Shown in pieces: positions 6,723 to 10,730 of a DNA stretch of 10,730 nt. The DNA is from Campylobacteraceae bacterium (lineage in GTDB: Bacteria; Campylobacterota; Campylobacteria; Campylobacterales; Sulfurospirillaceae). The stretch is from the NCBI GenBank assembly GCA_027013265.1, contig JALUXQ010000142.1, positions 1 to 10,730 of the forward strand, read 5' to 3'. A program made the position numbers and the translations under genes. Below the pieces are notes generated by a model. That model was not told the DNA's origin. It saw only the letters and a list, made by a program, of their open reading frames with translations, and did not search any database. Numbering within the stretch: position 1 is the first letter of the stretch; the number at the start of each line of letters is the position of its first letter.

Positions 6723-6736
6723 GGCTCTTTTGAGCC
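6723..6736. terminator. Short hairpin after the aminotransferase gene, possible weak terminator
   Basis: GGCTC and GAGCC pair around a TTTT loop, 12 bases past the stop of the aminotransferase gene. The stem is compact and GC-rich for this genome, and the position suits transcription ending on the - strand. However, the bases that follow on that strand are CAAAGGG rather than a T run, so intrinsic termination would be weak. Confidence 0.35.
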
Positions 6737-6748
6737 TAATACTTTATG

Positions 6749-7909
6749 CTAACTAACAAAATCTTTTATTCTTTTGATTCCCTCTTTTATACTCTGTTCA
6801 TCAGTAGCAAAAGAGAATCTAAAGTATCCTTCGCTCCCAAACCCGATACCAGGAACAGTAGCTACTCCTTTTTCTTCCAAGAGTTTTTTGCAAAAATCTA
6901 GTGAGTCATTTGAGAATTTTTTTATATTTACAAATAGATAAAAAGCACCGCTTGGATTTATGACACTGAGTCCATCTATCTCATTAAAGAGTTTTACGGC
7001 TATATCTCTTCTTTTTTCAAACTCAACTCTCATAGACTCTATCTCTTTGTCGACTTCTCCCAATAGTGCTGGTATTGCGGCTCTTTGAGTGATAGAGTTG
7101 ATATTTGATGTGCTTTGACTCTGTAACTTTTTCATACTAGCAGTCAACTCTCTTACAGGACAAGCCATATAGCCAAATCTCCAACCAGTCATAGCAACTG
7201 ACTTGCTTAGTCCATTTATGGTTATAGTTCTTTTGTACATATCCTCACTAACGCTAGCAGTTGAAGTAAATTTCAATCCATCATAGAGTAGTTTTTCATA
7301 CATTTCATCAGATGCCACAAGTACTTTTGTACCTTTTAAAACCTTAGCTAAGCCCTTTAGTTCAGCTCTAGTATAGACTGAGCCTGTTGGATTTGATGGT
7401 GAGTTGAGTATCAAAAGTTTTGTTTTGTCTGTTATAGCATTTTTTAACTGTTCAGGAGTTATCTTAAAACTCGTACTGTCGTCAGTCTCGATTTTAACTA
7501 TTTTCCCACCTGCATATTTGATGATTTCAGGATATGTCACCCAATAAGGTGCTGGCAATATCACTTCGTCACCCTCATCAATCAGTGCTTGAGTAAGATT
7601 GAAAAGTGACTGTTTTGCCCCAACATTTGAGATGATGTCACCTGCGTCATATACTAGATTATTCTCTTTACGAAGCTTCACTTTTATAGCTTTTATGAGA
7701 TCAGGATATCCAGCAACTGCTGTGTATTTTGTAAATCCATCCATCAAAGCTCTTATGGCTTCATCTTTGATGATTTGCGGAGTGTCAAAATCTGGCTCTC
7801 CAGCCGAAAAACTAATCACATCTCTACCATCAGCTTTCATCTGTTTCGCCAAAGCTGTGATAGCTAAAGTCATAGATTCTGATAGTGATTGTATTCGTTT
7901 TGATAACAT
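6749..7909 (-). CDS. aspB: Class I aspartate aminotransferase (PLP-dependent)
   Basis: This enzyme transfers the amino group between aspartate and 2-oxoglutarate in the cytoplasm, linking amino-acid synthesis to the citric acid cycle. Homologues are AspB/AspC-like enzymes of subgroup Ib. Visible fold-type I features are SAGEPDFDTP (35-44), NSPSNPTG (169-176, with Asn173), SDEMYEKL (200-207, with Asp201 and Tyr204 holding the cofactor), and the PLP lysine Lys236 in GLSKSVAMTGWRFGY. Arg364 in YFRFSFA binds the substrate carboxylate. The length of 386 residues is complete. The ATG is two bases after the cysE stop, and its AAGGA ribosome site (7916-7920) lies inside the end of cysE. The order hisS-speA-cysE-aspB is also found in Campylobacter jejuni. 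Substrate range (aspartate alone or also aromatic or prephenate) cannot be told from sequence. Confidence 0.92.
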   Translation of the reverse strand: MLSKRIQSLSESMTLAITALAKQMKADGRDVISFSAGEPDFDTPQIIKDEAIRALMDGFTKYTAVAGYPDLIKAIKVKLRKENNLVYDAGDIISNVGAKQSLFNLTQALIDEGDEVILPAPYWVTYPEIIKYAGGKIVKIETDDSTSFKITPEQLKNAITDKTKLLILNSPSNPTGSVYTRAELKGLAKVLKGTKVLVASDEMYEKLLYDGLKFTSTASVSEDMYKRTITINGLSKSVAMTGWRFGYMACPVRELTASMKKLQSQSTSNINSITQRAAIPALLGEVDKEIESMRVEFEKRRDIAVKLFNEIDGLSVINPSGAFYLFVNIKKFSNDSLDFCKKLLEEKGVATVPGIGFGSEGYFRFSFATDEQSIKEGIKRIKDFVS

Positions 7910-7911
7910 AT

Positions 7912-8634
7912 TTATTCCTTTACTGATTTTAGAAATTGTTTATATATTGCTTCTAATTCTTTGTCTTCTTCTACTAAATTTGTATCTTTATGCTGAGCAT
8001 TGACCGCAGTTTCTAGTGCCTTAATCCTCTTGAAAAGATACAAAAATAGCTCTTTATTGATATCTGGTATTTTGTTATGTGCCATAGGATTTTTATCTCG
8101 CCCTTTTTTGATGACACGAGCTGGAATTCCAACGGCAGTTGAGTTATCCGTCACAGAGTTCACTACCACAGAGTTGGATCCTATACGACAATTTTTACCT
8201 ATGATTATATCTCCTAGTACCTTAGCACCTGCTCCTATAACAGTTCCGCTTTGCACTGTTGGATGTCTTTTTTGTCCTCTATCTAGGCTCACACCACCAA
8301 GTGTTACACCCTGATAAATCAATATGTCATCTTCAACAATGGCAGTCTCTCCAATAACCACACCAAAAGCATGATCTAAAAAGACTCTTCTGCCTATAGT
8401 TGCACTTGGATGAATATCTATATTTGTTATAAATTGGCTAACTCCCATGATAGCTCTTGCAACTCTTCTAAAGCCTTTTTTATATAAAATATTTGCAAAT
8501 CTATAGTTAACTATCGCCCAAACCCCAGGATAATTAAAACATAACTCCACTCTTGAGTTTATAGCAGGATCATTTTTTAGAGGTTGAGAAAAATCCTCTT
8601 TTATTTGTTGCCATAAACCGATCTTACCTGTCAT
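7912..8634 (-). CDS. cysE: CysE, serine O-acetyltransferase
   Basis: CysE makes O-acetylserine from serine and acetyl-CoA, the first committed step of cysteine synthesis. After a short helical N-terminus (about 1-72) comes a left-handed beta-helix of hexapeptide repeats (about 73-175): DIHPSATIG, FLDHAFGVVIGETA, TLGGVSLDRGQKRHP, VIGAGAKVLG. Asp87 and His88 match the catalytic Asp157-His158 pair of the E. coli enzyme. The helical part is shorter than in E. coli. The C-terminus instead has a charged tail of about 60 residues, predicted helical, ending SVKE. The terminal isoleucine that E. coli CysE inserts into the active site of CysK is absent, so a classic cysteine synthase complex is doubtful. 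The ribosome site AAAGGA (8643-8648) overlaps the speA stop codon, which implies coupling. No cysK is in the window. Confidence 0.95.
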   Translation of the reverse strand: MTGKIGLWQQIKEDFSQPLKNDPAINSRVELCFNYPGVWAIVNYRFANILYKKGFRRVARAIMGVSQFITNIDIHPSATIGRRVFLDHAFGVVIGETAIVEDDILIYQGVTLGGVSLDRGQKRHPTVQSGTVIGAGAKVLGDIIIGKNCRIGSNSVVVNSVTDNSTAVGIPARVIKKGRDKNPMAHNKIPDINKELFLYLFKRIKALETAVNAQHKDTNLVEEDKELEAIYKQFLKSVKE

Positions 8635-8646
8635 ATTTGTGTTCCT

Positions 8647-10473
8647 TTAGTTGATTGTTTTTAGATATCCGTTATCATTTAAGAAGTAGTTTATCTCTTC
8701 TAGTATATGCTTTTTTGCTTTATCGTCTATAAAATTTGAATTTTCTATCTTTTTCTTTAGTATCTCTTCAACTTCTTTCGTATTATAATCTAAATCTTCC
8801 ATTATGTCTATGATACTTTGGGCTTCAAGGATATTTTCAATCCTATATCCATCTTTGTCCACAAAAACTGTTGCTTCACTAGGATGGGTAAAAAGATTGT
8901 GTCTCATGCCAAGCACCTCTTGATAAGCACCCACTAGAAAAAAGCCTAAAAAATACTCCTCTTTTGTTACATCTAAGTCATGCAAAAAGAGTGGCTGTTC
9001 TCTGTTATAGCTTATCTCTCCATCACTATCACATGTGATATCCCAGATAGAAGCCGAGCGAGTAGGCTTTTCATCAAGCCGATCTAGTGGCATCACAGGA
9101 AAATTTTGCTCAATTCCCCAAAAATCAGGCAGGCTTTGAAAAATCGAAAAATTTATAAGATACCTCTCCTGAATCATATCTTGAATTTGAAGCAACTCTT
9201 TAGAGTCTCTATCTTTTAGAAGCGCGATAGCTTTTTTTATGATTAAATTAACAAGTACTTCTGTATTGCTCCTGTCTATCAAATCAATATAGCCCAAATC
9301 AAACAGAGTCAAAAGAGAGTTCATGTGATCTATACTATCGTGCAGATACTCTTGGGCATAAGTGCTGTTGATTGTATCATAAAGCTCATAAAGCTCTTGC
9401 ACCAAAGGAGGATTTTTCTCTTTTAATTTTAGTTTTTCTTCTGTGTATTCTTGTGAGAAAAGCTCTAGTACAGGAGCTATCAAGACAGCATGAGAAGCGG
9501 CGATATATCTACCCGATTCTATAAAGATGTCAGGCTCTTTAACATCTTTTCTTGTTGATATGTCTTTTAATAGATATGTTACATCGTTTGCATACTCTCT
9601 TAGTGTATAGTTTCTTTTTATCTCATCTTTATGTTGTGAATACTCAACCGCCAATCCACCACCAAGGTTTATAGCATTAAGACCAACTGCCCCCATCTTT
9701 TTAAGTTGTGCATATATATTTCCCGCTTCTCTAAGTGCTTTTTTGAGTGGTCCAATCTCTGAAATTTGAGAGCCTATATGAAAATGTATCATGCTAAATT
9801 TTTCTATCAAATCAGATTTTTTAAGTAGCCCGATAGCCTCTATAAGCTCGGTTGAAGTTAAACCAAACTTAGAGTTTATACCGCCACTTTTTGCCCAAAT
9901 ACCGACACCTGAGCTATGCAGTCTTATGCGAAGTCCGATATTTGGCAAAACAGAAAATCTATCTTTACTCATCTTTATGATATTTTTTAACTCACTCAAG
10001 CCCTCAATAGTAAGAGTGATATCATGTCCTATCTCTTTTGCTATAAATCCCAAAGATATCATCTCTTTATCTTTGAAACCATTTACGGTGATTGGGGAAT
10101 TTTCATTGTTGTAGGTCATAGCCAGCATCAACTCTGCCTTACTTCCCGCTTCTAGTCCATAGTTATATTTTTGCCCAATTTTTACAAGGTTTTTTAAGAA
10201 ATTCGGATACTGATTCACCTTTAGAGGATAGACTGCGTTAAAACCACCTTGATAATCAAACTCTTTTTTAGCATTTTCAAAATTTTGATATATCAATTTT
10301 ATCTGTTTTTCTATCAAGTGTGGAAACCTAAGCAGTATCGGTCCTCTTACCCCTTTTTCTCGTATCTCATTTGTGATTTTGACCAAAGATGGACTACTTT
10401 TATGGTTGATTTTTACCTTTTTGTTGCCGATAAAAAAGTTGTCATTTCCCCAAATATCTATGCCATAATCCAA
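8647..10473 (-). CDS. speA: SpeA, biosynthetic arginine decarboxylase
   Basis: SpeA removes CO2 from arginine to give agmatine, the start of one route to putrescine and spermidine. It is a PLP fold-type III enzyme. The barrel domain shows YPLKVNQ with the PLP lysine Lys85, GLEAGSKAEL (106-115), FHIGSQ (231-236), GGGLAVEY (271-278) and FIESGRYIA (317-325). A helical insert follows. The C-terminal beta domain has the active-site WDITCDSDGE (Cys481, Asp482) and GAYQEVLGMRHNLF. At 608 residues it is close to, but somewhat shorter than, the E. coli protein of about 658. The start must be TTG 10473: the hisS stop lies in the same frame only six bases upstream, and AGGA precedes the TTG by a good distance. 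The conserved DYGIDIWG begins right after it. Agmatine-processing genes are not in the window. Confidence 0.95.
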   Translation of the reverse strand: MDYGIDIWGNDNFFIGNKKVKINHKSSPSLVKITNEIREKGVRGPILLRFPHLIEKQIKLIYQNFENAKKEFDYQGGFNAVYPLKVNQYPNFLKNLVKIGQKYNYGLEAGSKAELMLAMTYNNENSPITVNGFKDKEMISLGFIAKEIGHDITLTIEGLSELKNIIKMSKDRFSVLPNIGLRIRLHSSGVGIWAKSGGINSKFGLTSTELIEAIGLLKKSDLIEKFSMIHFHIGSQISEIGPLKKALREAGNIYAQLKKMGAVGLNAINLGGGLAVEYSQHKDEIKRNYTLREYANDVTYLLKDISTRKDVKEPDIFIESGRYIAASHAVLIAPVLELFSQEYTEEKLKLKEKNPPLVQELYELYDTINSTYAQEYLHDSIDHMNSLLTLFDLGYIDLIDRSNTEVLVNLIIKKAIALLKDRDSKELLQIQDMIQERYLINFSIFQSLPDFWGIEQNFPVMPLDRLDEKPTRSASIWDITCDSDGEISYNREQPLFLHDLDVTKEEYFLGFFLVGAYQEVLGMRHNLFTHPSEATVFVDKDGYRIENILEAQSIIDIMEDLDYNTKEVEEILKKKIENSNFIDDKAKKHILEEINYFLNDNGYLKTIN

Positions 10474-10476
10474 TTT

Positions 10477-10730
10477 TTATCCTATCAACTCGTCATATGA
10501 GAGACTTCGCTCTTTTTTATCTTGCAAATCTTTTATCCATATTTGATTTTTAGCCAATTCATCTTCGCCAATACAGATACAATATCTTGCATTTTGCTTG
10601 TCCGCATTTTTTAGATGTGCTTTTAGGGATTTTTTGTCATAATTTAAACTTACTTTTTTTGTTCTTCGCATATTTATGGCTAACTCAAAACAGACTTCAC
10701 TAGCATCTTCACAAAGTGCCCCTATATAGT
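10477..10730 (-). CDS. hisS: HisS, histidine-tRNA ligase (3' part only)
   Basis: HisS charges tRNA-His with histidine in the cytoplasm. Only the last 83 residues are visible, read from codon 10728 down to the TAA at 10477; the catalytic class II domain lies outside the window to the right. The visible part begins YIGALCEDASEVCFELAINMRRTKKVSLNYDKKSLK and ends RSLSYDELIG. It fits the anticodon-binding domain, with the conserved pattern of an alpha/beta fold in which ARYCICIGEDELAKNQIWIKDL forms the late strand-helix-strand. The identification rests on this C-terminal pattern plus the hisS-speA-cysE-aspB order known in Campylobacterota. The ATG at 10671 is internal. speA follows after a gap of three bases and in the same frame. 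Confidence 0.88.
   Translation of the reverse strand, partial: YIGALCEDASEVCFELAINMRRTKKVSLNYDKKSLKAHLKNADKQNARYCICIGEDELAKNQIWIKDLQDKKERSLSYDELIG
10480..10483 (-). promoter_or_regulatory. Ribosome binding site supporting the TTG start of speA
   Basis: AGGA on the - strand lies six bases before TTG 10473 and overlaps the last sense codon of hisS. Because a TAA in the same frame sits at 10477-10479, no earlier speA start is possible. Confidence 0.55.

Noticed and set aside
7599..8003. A 134-residue + strand open frame across the aminotransferase and cysE
   Set aside because: It is antisense to two well-supported genes and has no family features.

Overview
The window looks like chromosomal core sequence from a Campylobacterota (epsilonproteobacterial) bacterium. 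Three things suggest this: low GC with A/T-rich codon use, compact operons, and two gene strings I know from that phylum. The strings are dnaB next to a short ComEC, and hisS-speA-cysE-aspartate aminotransferase. A free-living relative such as Sulfurimonas is my guess, because the proteins resemble but do not match Helicobacter or Campylobacter. The genus is inference.

Left half, + strand (1-4421): the 3' end of priA (replication restart helicase), a 171-bp gap up to the preferred ispG start, then a tight run of ispG (last-but-one step of the MEP isoprenoid pathway), dnaB (replicative helicase) and comEC (inner-membrane DNA uptake channel). ispG and dnaB overlap by one base, and comEC starts two bases after dnaB.

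Right half, - strand (10730 down to 4464): the 3' end of hisS, then speA (arginine decarboxylase), cysE (serine acetyltransferase) and a class I aspartate aminotransferase, separated by 2-12 bases. A gap of about 195 bp follows. Then comes a secreted PgbA-N-like protein overlapping glcD (FAD-linked glycolate/lactate-type dehydrogenase) by an ATGA. The two halves converge at 4422-4463, where I see no strong terminator.

The coding content is ordinary and well conserved. I see no phage, transposase, CRISPR, toxin-antitoxin, tRNA or rRNA, and no clear sign of an undescribed multi-gene system. The structure not explained by genes sits in the two longer gaps. Positions 537-652 hold a 116-bp element with perfect 22-bp terminal inverted repeats and a second inner stem-loop. 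It begins just downstream of a TATAAT box and ends just before ispG. Positions 6617-6715 hold a second long imperfect palindrome, unrelated in sequence, whose wobble pairs favour an RNA read from the + strand. Both could be small non-autonomous mobile repeats or structured leader RNAs. Only a copy search or transcript data could decide.

Three genes use non-ATG starts (dnaB GTG, speA TTG, pgbA-like TTG). The TTG of the pgbA-like gene matters because it exposes a signal peptide. No stretch longer than 300 bases lacks a gene.
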